Source of the DNA: Flectonema sp. DT1601
Taxonomy: Eukaryota > Euglenozoa > Diplonemea > Diplonemida > Diplonemidae
NCBI GenBank assembly: GCA_964019425.1
Contig: OZ025796.1
Location: forward strand, 1,351,001 to 1,415,000
Length of the DNA: 64,000 nucleotides
Direction: 5' to 3'
The translations under genes were made by a program, and so were the position numbers. Shown here piece after piece: positions 21,900 through 32,381 of the stretch. The stretch's first letter is position 1. Each line of letters begins with the position of its first letter. The notes under the pieces were generated by a model, which did not search any database, was not told the origin of the DNA, and saw nothing but the letters and a program-made list of their open reading frames with translations.

Positions 21900-24328
21900 A
21901 TGCCACAGCCGGTCCCACCTCCGAACTGCAAGCGGATCCGACCGAAATGCACTCGAGACTTGAAAAGTTCTCGTGGAAAGGTTGACGGCGACGGTTTAGT
22001 TTCTGAAGTTTACAATCTAGTGTGGTTAAAGAGTATGCACAATGAAGGGATTACAATACCCGAGACAGTCATTATTGAACAAGGATTCCCAAAGGTTTGT
22101 CATCTTCTTTAGTATTCGTCTTTAAATAAAAATAATCCCCATGAGACACACAAAACAGGTTTGGTTCAGCTGGTCAGCAGACGTCTGTGAAATGGAGAAG
22201 AAATTAGGAAAAGAAATAGTCCTCTCAAAACTATACAATCAGTGGGTTGCTAACGTGAAGTCTCCTCAAACAGTTGTAGCGGAGTACAGTTTTCAACGAA
22301 CAGATGTCGAAACTGGGGAATCGATTCTAACATTTGAGTACTTCGATAGTAACGAACTTCTTCGATTCCTCCAAACGAGAGCTCACGGAGCTTCTGGTTT
22401 ACTACAAAAATTCACAGTACCAAAACCTGCTTACAATATTGTTCTGCAAGCAACATGGTCACCTCATGCAATGTTATGTACGGGTAGGAGAAGTACTCAT
22501 CTTTTATCTCATGTTTGGGTTTCTGCTGCTGATCGCTGCTGCACTTTCGATGGAGCTCCGTCTTTGTCTGCAGTCACACCCGTGTCTCCTTTTGTAAAGA
22601 ATAAGGTTTGTGATATACATCTTTACTCACTTTATATAATCTACTTTACTTTATATAAACCCCATTATAAAAACAGGTTGCTAAAGAGTTGGTTGACTTC
22701 GCTCATCATGTTCAAGAACATCAAAGGGCACAAATAGCTGGTATGGTTTGCTTCTTAAAGTTTGATCAGCAGGGACAGTTGTATCTTTTAAAATGCACTT
22801 CGATAAGAACTGCTCGCGACTACGATCACAAGTCTCCAGTTCCTTTGAATTTGGGAGTCAGGTTTGATACTGTTCAGAGGCCTAAGGAAGATGATAGAAT
22901 AGTGTTTAGGTATGTTTTATTGTTTTTTTTTAAAAAAAAAGTAATTATGATTTATGCAAAAAAAAAAAATTAAATAAACAGATACGAGCGTCAAATAGGT
23001 AGTTCTTGTGAATCAACACTTCCTCACATCGATCTCACTAATTTATCGTCTGAGTCACTCGATGTGTTGGCAATTAATACCGCAGGCATGCTTTACTTCC
23101 CAAATGAGTCTGCAAAAAGTAAACTACTAATTCGAAGAAAGAATCGTCAACTCGCAATAAAAGAGTCAGGTAAACACTCAGCTGTACGCACAGAAAGAAA
23201 AGATGAAAAGCAACACGACTCTCCAAATGTTGACTACTCACCTGAAGGAGCTGTTAGAAAAGTATCCATGGGAATACCAGATATTGCTAAGGTGTATCCT
23301 GAAGAGTTCTTCTTCTTAGAGCAATTCTTTAGTGATGTTATTTATAGAGCGCATTGGCACTTTTTTGAGGAACAAGCTCATCATGCGACTTTTAACTTTA
23401 CTCAAATTCGTCATCAAGACCGACGTTCTTGTGATCCATTTCAGTTTGCTATTCCTGAGGAGGTCTTAGCGATTATTGGATACGAAGGTGTGGAGTTGTT
23501 TATGACTAAATTCTCTGCTACTGAAGTCCCGCAGATCATCCGAAACATTGACGGTGAGGTTACTCAACAAACCTGTTTGAAAATATCATCGCGTGACGCG
23601 TCCCTTCTCGAGCAAAACAGCGTTCGCTGCTTTGTCTGTGAACGGCTTGAACAAGGTATTTAATCACTTCTCTATCATTTCTATTTTAGCAATAACTCTG
23701 TTGTGAGATAATTATAGTAATAAACAAAACAGGTCTACCAAAGTACCAGGGAGGTATAGACTGGGCAAGAGTTCGTGAGAAAAAGGGTCCGAGAAGATCA
23801 ACAAAGTGGATGAGATTAATTGGTGCTACTGACACAGCATTACGAAATAGAGAAGACATGAAGAAAAGGATTGGATTAAAGACAGTCGCTGAACTACTAA
23901 TGCTTCATCCTGGTCCTCTTTTACAAAAGGACAGGAAAGGTGAGGACAGAACTGAGAGTGCGAAGCCTTCGGGAGATACAAATTCTCAAAATTTTAAAGA
24001 AACTGAACAAAGATTTCTATCTGAAAGGAAGGCGAGTTCTATTTCAGTTGACTGCGGGTCAGACGGTGGTGATAAAGGAAGTCAAAGCGGACATCTACTT
24101 CCACAACCTCCGAAAGCAACGTTCACAAGTTATCTCAGAAAGGGAATCCACTCACCCAGACGCAGAGAGTGGAAGATAGGAAGCTGGAAGATGGTAAATT
24201 CATTTCCCGATCCCCCACCAGTTCGGTTACGACGTCCGAAAACATCAAAACCGGAAACTGTGGGACTTCGAAGGAAGACTTCCGCCCATCGAAGTAAACA
24301 AGACCAGCTCGACTTCTGGTGTCAATAG
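21900..24328 (+). CDS. Conserved-looking protein of unknown function, five exons
   Basis: Exons 21900-22094, 22159-22605, 22677-22909, 22982-23655 and 23733-24328 give 714 residues. The four introns are 64, 71, 72 and 77 nt, with GTTTGT, GTTTGT, GTATGT and GTATTT donors and CAG acceptors. Every join keeps frame. The product is mostly soluble, with a well-ordered central part (for example SADVCEMEKKLGKEIVLSK, then WVSAADRCCTFDGAP, then PEEFFFLEQFFSDVIYRAHW). The C-terminal third is basic and low in order and ends LDFWCQ. I recognise no domain. The stop codon TAG is the start of the first unit of the following minisatellite, so the 3' UTR is the repeat array. An untranslated AG-rich leader lies upstream. 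Confidence 0.82.
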
Positions 24329-25999
24329 TCAGCGTAACGTAGTATAGTCAGCGTAACGTAGTATAGTCAGCGTAACGTAGTATAGTCAGCGTAACGTAGT
24401 ATAGTCAGCGTAACGTAGTATAGTCAGCGTAACGTAGTATAGTCAGCGTAACGTAGTATAGTCAGCGTAACGTAGTATAGTCAGCGTAACGTAGTATAGT
24501 CAGCGTAACGTAGTATAGTCAGCGTAACGTAGTATAGTCAGCGTAACGTAGTATAGTCAGCGTAACGTAGTATAGTCAGCGTAACGTAGTATAGTCAGCG
24601 TAACGTAGTATAGTCAGCGTAACGTAGTATAGTCAGCGTAACGTAGTATAGTCAGCGTAACGTAGTATAGTCAGCGTAACGTAGTATAGTCAGCGTAACG
24701 TAGTATAGTCAGCGTAACGTAGTATAGTCAGCGTAACGTAGTATGGTCAGCGTAACGTAGTATAGTCAGCGTAACGTAGTATAGTCAGCGTAACGTAGTA
24801 TAGTCAGCGTAACGTAGTATAGTCAGCGTAACGTAGTATAGTCAGCGTAACGTAGTATAGTCAGCGTAACGTAGTATAGTCAGCGTAACGTAGTATAGTC
24901 AGCGTAACGTAGTATAGTCAGCGTAACGTAGTATAGTCAGCGTAACGTAGTATAGTCAGCGTAACGTAGTATAGTCAGCGTAACGTAGTATAGTCAGCGT
25001 AACGTAGTATAGTCAGCGTAACGTAGTATAGTCAGCGTAACGTAGTATGGTCAGCGTAACGTAGTATAGTCAGCGTAACGTAGTATAGTCAGCGTAACGT
25101 AGTATGGTCAGCGTAACGTAGTATAGTCAGCGTAACGTAGTATAGTCAGCGTAACGTAGTATAGTCAGCGTAACGTAGTATAGTCAGCGTAACGTAGTAT
25201 AGTCAGCGTAACGTAGTATAGTCAGCGTAACGTAGTATAGTCAGCGTAACGTAGTATGGTCAGCGTAACGTAGTATAGTCAGCGTAACGTAGTATAGTCA
25301 GCGTAACGTAGTATAGTCAGCGTAACGTAGTATAGTCAGCGTAACGTAGTATAGTCAGCGTAACGTAGTATAGTCAGCGTAACGTAGTATAGTCAGCGTA
25401 ACGTAGTATAGTCAGCGTAACGTAGTATAGTCAGCGTAACGTAGTATGGTCAGCGTAACGTAGTATAGTCAGCGTAACGTAGTATAGTCAGCGTAACGTA
25501 GTATAGTCAGCGTAACGTAGTATAGTCAGCGTAACGTAGTATAGTCAGCGTAACGTAGTATAGTCAGCGTAACGTAGTATAGTCAGCGTAACGTAGTATA
25601 GTCAGCGTAACGTAGTATAGTCAGCGTAACGTAGTATAGTCAGCGTAACGTAGTATAGTCAGCGTAACGTAGTATAGTCAGCGTAACGTAGTATAGTCAG
25701 CGTAACGTAGTATAGTCAGCGTAACGTAGTATAGTCAGCGTAACGTAGTATGGTCAGCGTAACGTAGTATAGTCAGCGTAACGTAGTATAGTCAGCGTAA
25801 CGTAGTATGGTCAGCGTAACGTAGTATAGTCAGCGTAACGTAGTATAGTCAGCGTAACGTAGTATAGTCAGCGTAACGTAGTATAGTCAGCGTAACGTAG
25901 TATAGTCAGCGTAACGTAGTATAGTCAGCGTAACGTAGTATGGTCAGCGTAACGTAGTATAGTCAGCGTAACGTAGTATAGTCAGCGTATGGTCAGCGT
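24326..25999 (+). repeat. 19-bp minisatellite, about 88 copies
   Basis: The unit AGTCAGCGTAACGTAGTAT is repeated with almost no variation over about 1.67 kb. The only common variant has G for A in the TATAGTC step, at 24745, 25049, 25106, 25258, 25448, 25752, 25809 and 25942. The last units are truncated. The array is bounded on both sides by the 9-mer GTGTCAATA (24319-24327 and 25998-26006). The period is not a multiple of three and all frames hit stops, so it is not coding. Confidence 0.98.
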
Positions 26000-26528
26000 G
26001 TCAATAATTATCGACACTGAAATAGTAATGTTTATATTATTCTGACAACATGCTCTTGTTGAGTTATGAACTCTATTGGGTTCTACATTAATAGTTTTAT
26101 CTCAACTAACAGCGGAAGTAACACTTGTTTCCCTTTTTGAGATTCCTGTTTGATATTACGGAGGGTCAGTTTCTACTGCTTCCGTCGTACATTAGTTTTG
26201 AAAAGTCTTTTAGAATAAATTCAAATTATTATTATTATTTGGGTTTTCAATTAGAGAAAAGAGGCATTCAGAACCTCCTTACTGTTTGTGTTGGTTGATC
26301 TTTATCAATAAAATAAAAATAAAAAATTGGTCTTTTTTGTTATTTTTTGTTATTTCTTGTGTTTCCTTTCCAAACACTTACACAGTTCTCTTGTAGAGAG
26401 CGACACTTATGACAGATAATGCTGCAGTAGTTAATGCAGCACTTCTGTTGATGGATTCCTGAAGTGTGTTTGTTTTGATAGTCTTCTGTTTGTTTGATTA
26501 TTTCTTCACTACAGGATTCGCTTTGTAA

Positions 26529-26584
26529 TAACCCGATGCTCTTTAGTTTGCTGTATCAGCGATGCGCGCAATGTATAGGACTTC
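26529..26584 (+). repeat. Fragment matching the 5' end of the Penelope-like element
   Basis: The stretch from AACCCGATGCTC through TAGTTTGCTGTATCAGCGATG to CGCAATGTATAGGACTTC closely matches 57998-58057, just upstream of the Penelope-like open frame, apart from a few substitutions and a short gap. The orientation is the same. It is probably the relic of another copy. Confidence 0.75.
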
Positions 26585-26775
26585 AGCCTCACTCACTTTG
26601 TTGGTATCCCGCGACTGTGTTAAATGGTAAAAGAAATAACCATGTTGACGTGGTTCCCTTGGCTGAGAAGGGCAAACGCGATGAGTAGGACAGGCCTGAC
26701 ACCGCAGTGTCCCCCTTGCTTTCTTCAAGAGGGCTGGGTAAGGGGAATGGTCCGAAGAAAGATTGTTTTTAATCT

Positions 26776-26869
26776 TAGCCCGAAACCAACTTGTTTGTTG
26801 TCCTACGAAATTTTGCCTTTTTTTTGATTGACTGATAATTATTAATACTATCTAATAGTACATGTGATG
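26776..26869 (+). repeat. Dispersed repeat A, copy 2
   Basis: This copy differs from the one at 12163-12253 at only a few positions and carries the same CCTACGAAATTTTGC core, T run and TACTATCTAATAGTA hairpin. It lies about 110 bases before the ALG12 start codon. Confidence 0.8.
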
Positions 26870-26926
26870 GATTCATTACCTCTTCTTTTTTTGAATAAAG
26901 AAGATCGTTGTGTTTTTTAGTATTTT

Positions 26927-26947
26927 AATTATTTTTTTTTCCCCCAG
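26927..26947 (+). promoter_or_regulatory. Candidate trans-splice acceptor of ALG12
   Basis: An unbroken pyrimidine tract (TTATTTTTTTTTCCCCCAG) ends in AG 33 nt before the ATG at 26981. The leader that would remain is A-rich with no upstream ATG. Confidence 0.5.
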
Positions 26948-26980
26948 AAAAATAAAAATAAATAAAATAATAATCAAAAC

Positions 26981-28567
26981 ATGGCACGAGGTGGATCCCT
27001 CACATGGTGGGAAGACATCCAGAGACTGATCTCACGCACGTCGTTTAGCTTGGTAGAGTTTGTTCCGTTCATCGTGATGCTATTTTATTTAATAACGTGT
27101 CCGTACACTAAAGTAGAAGAAAGCTTTGGAATGCAAGCAATACACGACATTCTCTATGAGAGAAATATAACAAATTTTGATCATTTGACTTACAGTGGAG
27201 TAGTACCTCGGTCATTTATTGGACCCTTGGGAGTCGCAGCAATCTCAGCCATTCCAGTTGGGGTTTGGGGAATAGTAACAACAAGCTGTACTAGAATTCA
27301 TGCTCTTTACATAACCAGAACTCTACTGGGAAGTCTTCACTGTTTGGGGTTGTTTCTAATCGGTCGAGAGACTCAGCGACTGTTTGGAAAAGGTGCTAAA
27401 ATCGCGTTTCTTCTGATTACTTCAGTTCAATTCCATGAACTGTTCTACGCGTCACGTCCCTTGGGTAATAGCTTCGCTTTTATTGGATTCTTATGCGGAT
27501 TTGCAATGCTCTTGGGAGGTGAACAACGACCTCGCAATGAAGCTATTCCAATACGACTTCGAGCATTTAAAATTCTCGCCTTCACTGCTACTGTTTTCAG
27601 AGCTGATTTAATAGTGTTAATATTTCCTTTGTTGGTATACTACCTCGCCTCTCAGAAGCTTCCTTTTATGGACACATGTAGAGTTGGAATAGTGACGGGG
27701 TTGAAGTCTGTTTGTTTTTCTTTTATAATCGATTCGATATTTTGGGGAAGACCTGTTTGGCCTGAAGGAGAAGTTTTATACTTCAACGTGGTCCTAAATA
27801 AATCACATGAATGGGGGGTAATGCCGTATCATTGGTACTTCACCAGTGCTTTACCGAAGAGTTTGTTATTGTCGTATTTGGTATTCCCAATTGCAGCCTA
27901 TTCGGTAAAAGATCTACGGCCGTTTGCGATATCAGTTATTTGTTATCTTTTAATGTATAGTGTACTTCCTCATAAGGAATTGAGATTCGTGTTTTATGCT
28001 ATTCCTGTTGTTAATTTGGTTGTGGCGGTGTTTTTGAATAGGTTTGTTGCTGGGATTGTGAAGTTGGGAAGTTCATCTGCGATAATAATGAAATTAGTGA
28101 TAGCGGCTGGTGGACTCGCATGCTTTACTGTTTCCACAGTGTTGTTAACTGTGTCATCAGCTAACTACCCTGGTGGTGAAGCTTTATGGAAATTACATGA
28201 CATCAGACCAAAGGGAGGAACAGTTCATATTGACGTCCCTCCTTCAATGGCTGGGGTTACTCGATTTCAAAAAAATATTTGTGGTAATTGGAAATACAAT
28301 AAAACTCCGGGTCTAATGATTGATCAGTCTTCAGGTAAGCCGGTTGACTTCCACGTCACGTTCGATCCAGCTAACTACACTTCTCAAGGATATCGACCAA
28401 TTCTAAATATCACTTCATTCATCTCAGCTGACATGCCCAGGATTATGAGTCTTGATCTGTGGCCTCTTCCGGTTGTTTATAACACTACTGCTTACGTTGT
28501 TGAGATTAGTAGTACGGCATCATCTCAATTTCAAAGATACGTGACGGGAAATGAATTGGGATCGTGA
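26981..28567 (+). CDS. ALG12: Dol-P-Man:Man7GlcNAc2-PP-Dol alpha-1,6-mannosyltransferase
   Basis: A single exon of 528 residues with many hydrophobic helices, as expected for an ER membrane enzyme of glycosyltransferase family 22. The first luminal loop CPYTKVEESFGMQAIHD contains the acidic catalytic-type residues of the family. YSGVVPRSFIGP follows, and HKELRFVFYAIP is the family's late HKE-x-RF signature. Among GT22 members (ALG9, ALG12, PIGB, PIGZ) the pair KVEESF-MQA-HD and FDH-PGVVPR-FIGP wording is that of ALG12. It would add the eighth mannose to the lipid-linked N-glycan precursor. The last 150 residues are hydrophilic and probably luminal. Confidence 0.87.
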   Translation: MARGGSLTWWEDIQRLISRTSFSLVEFVPFIVMLFYLITCPYTKVEESFGMQAIHDILYERNITNFDHLTYSGVVPRSFIGPLGVAAISAIPVGVWGIVTTSCTRIHALYITRTLLGSLHCLGLFLIGRETQRLFGKGAKIAFLLITSVQFHELFYASRPLGNSFAFIGFLCGFAMLLGGEQRPRNEAIPIRLRAFKILAFTATVFRADLIVLIFPLLVYYLASQKLPFMDTCRVGIVTGLKSVCFSFIIDSIFWGRPVWPEGEVLYFNVVLNKSHEWGVMPYHWYFTSALPKSLLLSYLVFPIAAYSVKDLRPFAISVICYLLMYSVLPHKELRFVFYAIPVVNLVVAVFLNRFVAGIVKLGSSSAIIMKLVIAAGGLACFTVSTVLLTVSSANYPGGEALWKLHDIRPKGGTVHIDVPPSMAGVTRFQKNICGNWKYNKTPGLMIDQSSGKPVDFHVTFDPANYTSQGYRPILNITSFISADMPRIMSLDLWPLPVVYNTTAYVVEISSTASSQFQRYVTGNELGS

Positions 28568-28661
28568 GACTTCTTTAAGATGGTTAAGATAACTTTAACA
28601 TAATCAGATATTTATAAGTCTACGAACTGAACTTTTGGATCTCACCTCTGAGAGAGAGTTC

Positions 28662-28666
28662 AGTAG

Positions 28667-28704
<38 letters not shown>
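28662..28704. repeat. (GTT)n microsatellite
   Basis: About fourteen GTT units lie just after the ALG12 stop, in the presumed 3' UTR. Confidence 0.95.
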
Positions 28705-28705
<1 letters not shown>

Positions 28706-29239
28706 GGACATCAGTTTGTCGTCACTTTAGCAAATTCGTTAATATCGGGCTTCGTTTATTTATTTATTTCTTTTTTTTTTTTTTCCAACTTTCTTCTATT
28801 TTCTTTCTTATTGAGCTGTTTGTCAAAAAAAAAAGAAAAGAATTTATCGCAAACACCTACTTCGAATATGTTGGGTACGCGCAATCCTTTTTTTTTATAA
28901 TTATTTTCATGTTGGGATCGTAAGATGGCTGTGCTATCTGATCCAACTGCCAAATTAATCAGAGATTGTTTGAGAAATGTTTGAACCCTTTAATTTAAGT
29001 TTTTTTAAAAAAAAAAAAAAGAAAAATTTAAATTTTTCTTTTTTTTGACGGAATTGGTTTCAATTCGCACATGAAGTTAGAAATATTGGCTGCAGCTAAT
29101 TCTGTTTTTTTTTCACCCCCCTCCTTTTCTTCCCCTTTGTTTGTTTCTTTTTTTCTTTCTTAACTATTTATAATAGTTGACAGCGGACACACTAATGGGC
29201 AGCTGTTCTCGCAGTTGCAGTTTATGAATGAAGTTCAAG

Positions 29240-29424
29240 TTTAATGTTAGACAGGTCACCCCACTACGCGCGGTAGATGGGGGACCGCAAAACAGTTTTA
29301 CCTGCTCTTGGGATTGTTTCCAGAAAAAATAATATCGGTCCTCTTAGCCAGCCAACCAAGGCCAGCTGACTAACAGAATTCAACTTTGGTAATGATCCTG
29401 CTGCAGGTTCACCTACGGCAATGG
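29240..29424 (-). rRNA. Fragment: last ~33 nt of 18S rRNA plus possible start of ITS1
   Basis: On the minus strand the sequence GTAGGTGAACCTGCAGCAGG followed by ATCATTA (29390-29424) is the universal 3' end of small-subunit rRNA. The identity stops abruptly upstream (29425 onward is unrelated). The following 150 bases on that strand could be spacer, but I cannot confirm that. It is a dispersed rDNA scrap, not a working gene. The CTGCAGC form of the penultimate helix agrees with the kinetoplastid-like assignment. Confidence 0.72.
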
Positions 29425-29765
29425 TGTATTGAGGCTTCGTGTATAAATGAATAAAATAATTGCGAAAAAGTTGATCGATTTTTGCAACACAAAAAAAAAC
29501 AAAGTCTCGTTGTTTCTTCATTCAGGGGGTTTTATTTTTTTCTTCTTTTTTTTTTCTTTTTATGCCTTTCAACGCGCGTACGGACAAACCGGAATTCTGA
29601 CTTCAAGAACAACATCAACACAAAAACACTACCACACGATGGTTCCCAACGTAGGGCCTCTTCCCTATGAGAAGGAATCAATGTAGTAGCCCTTCGTGGG
29701 AGACAGGAATAATATCTTGTTTTTGTTGGTTTTTTCCCCCTCTTATTTTACTTTTTTTGCATTTT

Positions 29766-29841
29766 CGTTGGGAGAAGAAACTATTTATTTTGTGCGCCAT
29801 TACTGTCTTCGATCAACAAAAGTATAAAGTTTCATCTAAAA
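29766..29841 (+). repeat. Repeat B, partial copy
   Basis: GGAGAAGAAACTATTT and the later GATCAACAAAA-TATAA-G match parts of the copy at 38328-38448. The outer hairpin end CTTATCTGAATG is not preserved here, so this is an eroded or partial copy. Confidence 0.45.
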
Positions 29842-30064
29842 TTGTTTTAATAATTCAACTGTTTGGTAATCAATTTACCTGCAAAGGGGAAGGTGGGGTC
29901 TCGCTGGTAGTAACACTTTTCACCTTCTTATCGTCGTCTGTTTGCTTCATTTAATTCGTCAGTCACTAATTACACTCGTCCTGTCTTCCCCCTTGTTAGT
30001 CCCATCCTTCAATTGGTACTCGGCAGTATGTCGGACTTGCTAACTAAATAGTCCATGTGGTTGT

Positions 30065-30196
30065 TTTAGCCCGAAACCCAACCATTGTTTGTTTGTTGTC
30101 CTACGAATTTTTGCATTTGATTGAAATTTTTGTTGTTATTTTTACTAACTATTTAATTGACTGATAACCATTAATTCTAACTAGTCCGCGTGTTCA
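30065..30196 (+). repeat. Dispersed repeat A, diverged copy 3
   Basis: It shares TTAGCCCGAAACC, TTGTTTGTTGTCCTACGAA and TTGACTGATAA-CATTAAT with copies 1 and 2 but has an insertion of about 35 bases in the middle. It is followed 56 bases later by the Penelope-like 3' motif. Confidence 0.6.
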
Positions 30197-30251
30197 TCAG
30201 ATCGGTTCTAAAGTTAAGAACTACTTTTGAAAACTGATTTGCAAAAAATTT

Positions 30252-30362
30252 GGAATAAAGTCCCCTGCTGAAGGCCAAAAAGGGACAAGTAGTATAAGAT
30301 TATGACCTGCTATGAAACTACGTATTCCACAAGTGTTATACAGAACGGTAGAACAATTTATT
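30252..30362 (+). repeat. Fragment matching the 3' end of the Penelope-like element
   Basis: It aligns with 61897-62009: GGAAT-AAGTCC, CTGAAGGCC, GGGACAAGTAGTATAAGATTA, GAAACTACGTATTCCAC and the closing AGAACAAT are shared. The hammerhead-type core is altered here (CTGCTGA for CTGATGA) and the loop before it is shortened. Confidence 0.8.
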
Positions 30363-31107
30363 TGATGTTTTCACTTATCTTTATTTTTCTCAAATTCAAT
30401 TTTTTAATAATCTCATCCAGCTAACCAAGTAGTCGTTGTGATCGTCAGATGCCTTCAGTCGATTACCTAATCGTTTCGGCATCCCTCAAGGGACTTAATT
30501 TTTATGCAATCTTTTTTTTTAAAGAAAAGCAACGTTTGCTATGAACGAACGCTTTGCTGTTATCTTTTTTTCTTCATGACCTTTTAACATAGATGTTGGA
30601 ACGCAAATAAAGTGTGGTGAGTGTGAGCAGTAAAAAACGATTCTTATTAGTAAACGTCTCACGTTTCATTGTTTTTTTTTTTATTCTTTTTTTTTTTCTT
30701 CATAAGGGATGTTGCTAACCTGACTATATTATTCGTAAAAAAACAAAAACAAAAAATAAAAAAAAAAATATGAAGCATTGAGATCGTTTTATTTTATTAT
30801 TTTTTTCCTTCCTGCCGTTTCTTTCTTTTCATAAAATCAGTTTCGAGAAATTTTGTCACCACTTTCTGCATCTCTACAGTAGTAATGCTTCTATTTAATT
30901 TTCCAGATAAACACCTCACTTCAATGAAATATTTTACGATGTAAATACTCATTTTATAATTCAGGTCATTCTACGTCTCTTATCGTCTGTGAGAGTCTCA
31001 CGGTTGGCTGGTAGCGATATAACTGTTGCCTTTTGGCTCCTTAGGCTTCGCAAATAAATAAAATAAAAAATATTAATTTTATCAGAAAAAAAAAAAAACT
31101 TAAATTA

Positions 31108-32139
31108 ATGTCAAACCTTGGTCAGGTAACATGTCAGGCATGTGTTGTTGATCAGTACACAGTTGATGATATTTTGTTTGATAAGTTCCTAAAAGGATTT
31201 ACGGTAGAGAGAGTTGTTGCTCACAGCGCTGAACAGAATATCGACGTATCTCGTGAAGACATTCACGATCACTATAGAATATTTAATTATTTGTTACATT
31301 ATCTTCATAATCCTGCTTTGTTTTTACGAAGTTGTCCAGTTCCACTACAACCAGAAGTCAGAGTGTCGATGGTGACTAAGTTTTATCAACTTGATCCTCG
31401 TCTTTGTAGCGACATTTACGGAAAGCGTGTTAAAGACGTTCGAGTAAAGAGCAGCGAGCACTCAATTCAAATTGAGAATGTTCGTTTAGTTTATAAACAA
31501 CTTGTAAAAGAGAGCACTGACGACACATTAAATATTTGTGACACCGCGAGAGAACTCTTTCAACTACCCAGCCAATTGGCTTTAACTTATTCGGTGTTGT
31601 GTTTTGGGTGTAAATGGGTTATTTCAAACGAAAAATTAAAAAAACCACTTTCATGGGATCACATTCAAGCAATCACTAGTGAGATTATGAACCATTGGAC
31701 TAACGGAACAATAAACTTATCATCGTCTATGGTTGAGGATTTAAAACTTTATAAACACGCAGTAAAAGATCAAACATTGGATGCCTATGGCAATCATTTG
31801 GTACAGCAGCTAACTGCAGGTGGTCCGCGGGCTACTCAGCTCCCAGCAAAAACACAAAAAACAGTTCGTTCAGCTCTGCAACAACTTCTCCGACTCGGAT
31901 CCACTCTTTCTGGAAAGCTCAGCTCTATTTTAGTAGCAGTGGAACATTTACTTGAAGGGACTCAAAATCTTGAAGGGCTTCCTCAGGGAGGTCTTCTCAT
32001 ACTTGAAGGCCTTTGTTCAATATCTGTCACTGATCGAAGTGGTAAACGAGGTCGAGAGATCACAGCAAAGATGAAGTCATCGTGGCTACAATTTATTAAA
32101 GTGATTCTAGTCATCGGGAAGTCTATTGCTAATACTTGA
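31108..32139 (+). CDS. FIBP-like protein (acidic FGF intracellular-binding protein family)
   Basis: A single exon of 343 residues. The plan and wording follow the FIBP family: an N-terminal Asp/Leu-rich start (VDDILFDKFLKGFTVERVV), DHYRIFNYLLHYLHNP, a KFYQLDPRLCSDIYGKRV block, the helix NVRLVYKQLV, and the NHWTNG segment before a long helical C-terminus. The family is all-helical and found across eukaryotes, and its biochemical role is not settled. No signal or membrane segment is obvious, although the last 25 residues are hydrophobic. The ATG lies 22 nt after a TTTTATCAG acceptor-like site. Confidence 0.62.
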   Translation: MSNLGQVTCQACVVDQYTVDDILFDKFLKGFTVERVVAHSAEQNIDVSREDIHDHYRIFNYLLHYLHNPALFLRSCPVPLQPEVRVSMVTKFYQLDPRLCSDIYGKRVKDVRVKSSEHSIQIENVRLVYKQLVKESTDDTLNICDTARELFQLPSQLALTYSVLCFGCKWVISNEKLKKPLSWDHIQAITSEIMNHWTNGTINLSSSMVEDLKLYKHAVKDQTLDAYGNHLVQQLTAGGPRATQLPAKTQKTVRSALQQLLRLGSTLSGKLSSILVAVEHLLEGTQNLEGLPQGGLLILEGLCSISVTDRSGKRGREITAKMKSSWLQFIKVILVIGKSIANT

Positions 32140-32381
32140 GTCCTGTGACACTTTCATCACCTCACCTCACTTTTATATAGTGATCTAATTGCTTTACTTG
32201 CCCTCTTAAAATAAGTTTCGATTTGTTTTGTAGATTCGTTCTCAGAATATAACAAAAAAAGTATTTTGTCTGAAGTTACTTTTACAAAACAGTACAATAT
32301 GCGTCTGACTGCCAGGAGGGCCTTAATGATTCTAAGAAGTCTTCATAAATAATAATTCTTATCAGAGAATCATTGCTTAAT

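Larger units (their letters stand above)
26000..26980. other. Intergenic region with element remnants
   Basis: No gene is supported. It contains a 5'-end-like fragment of the Penelope-like element (26529-26584), dispersed repeat A (26776-26869) and an acceptor-like tract TTTTCCCCCAG ending at 26947. Short frames between 26494 and 26830 have no recognisable content. Confidence 0.6.
28568..31107. other. 2.5 kb intergenic region with rDNA fragment and repeats
   Basis: No protein gene is supported. It holds a (GTT)n tract (28662-28704), a short rRNA gene-end fragment on the minus strand, a partial repeat B copy (29766-29841), a diverged repeat A copy (30065-30196) and a hammerhead-like 3' motif (30252-30328). 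Homopolymers fill the rest. Confidence 0.6.

Noticed and set aside
24326-25999. CRISPR-like array
   Set aside because: The units abut without spacers and the host is eukaryotic. It is a plain minisatellite.
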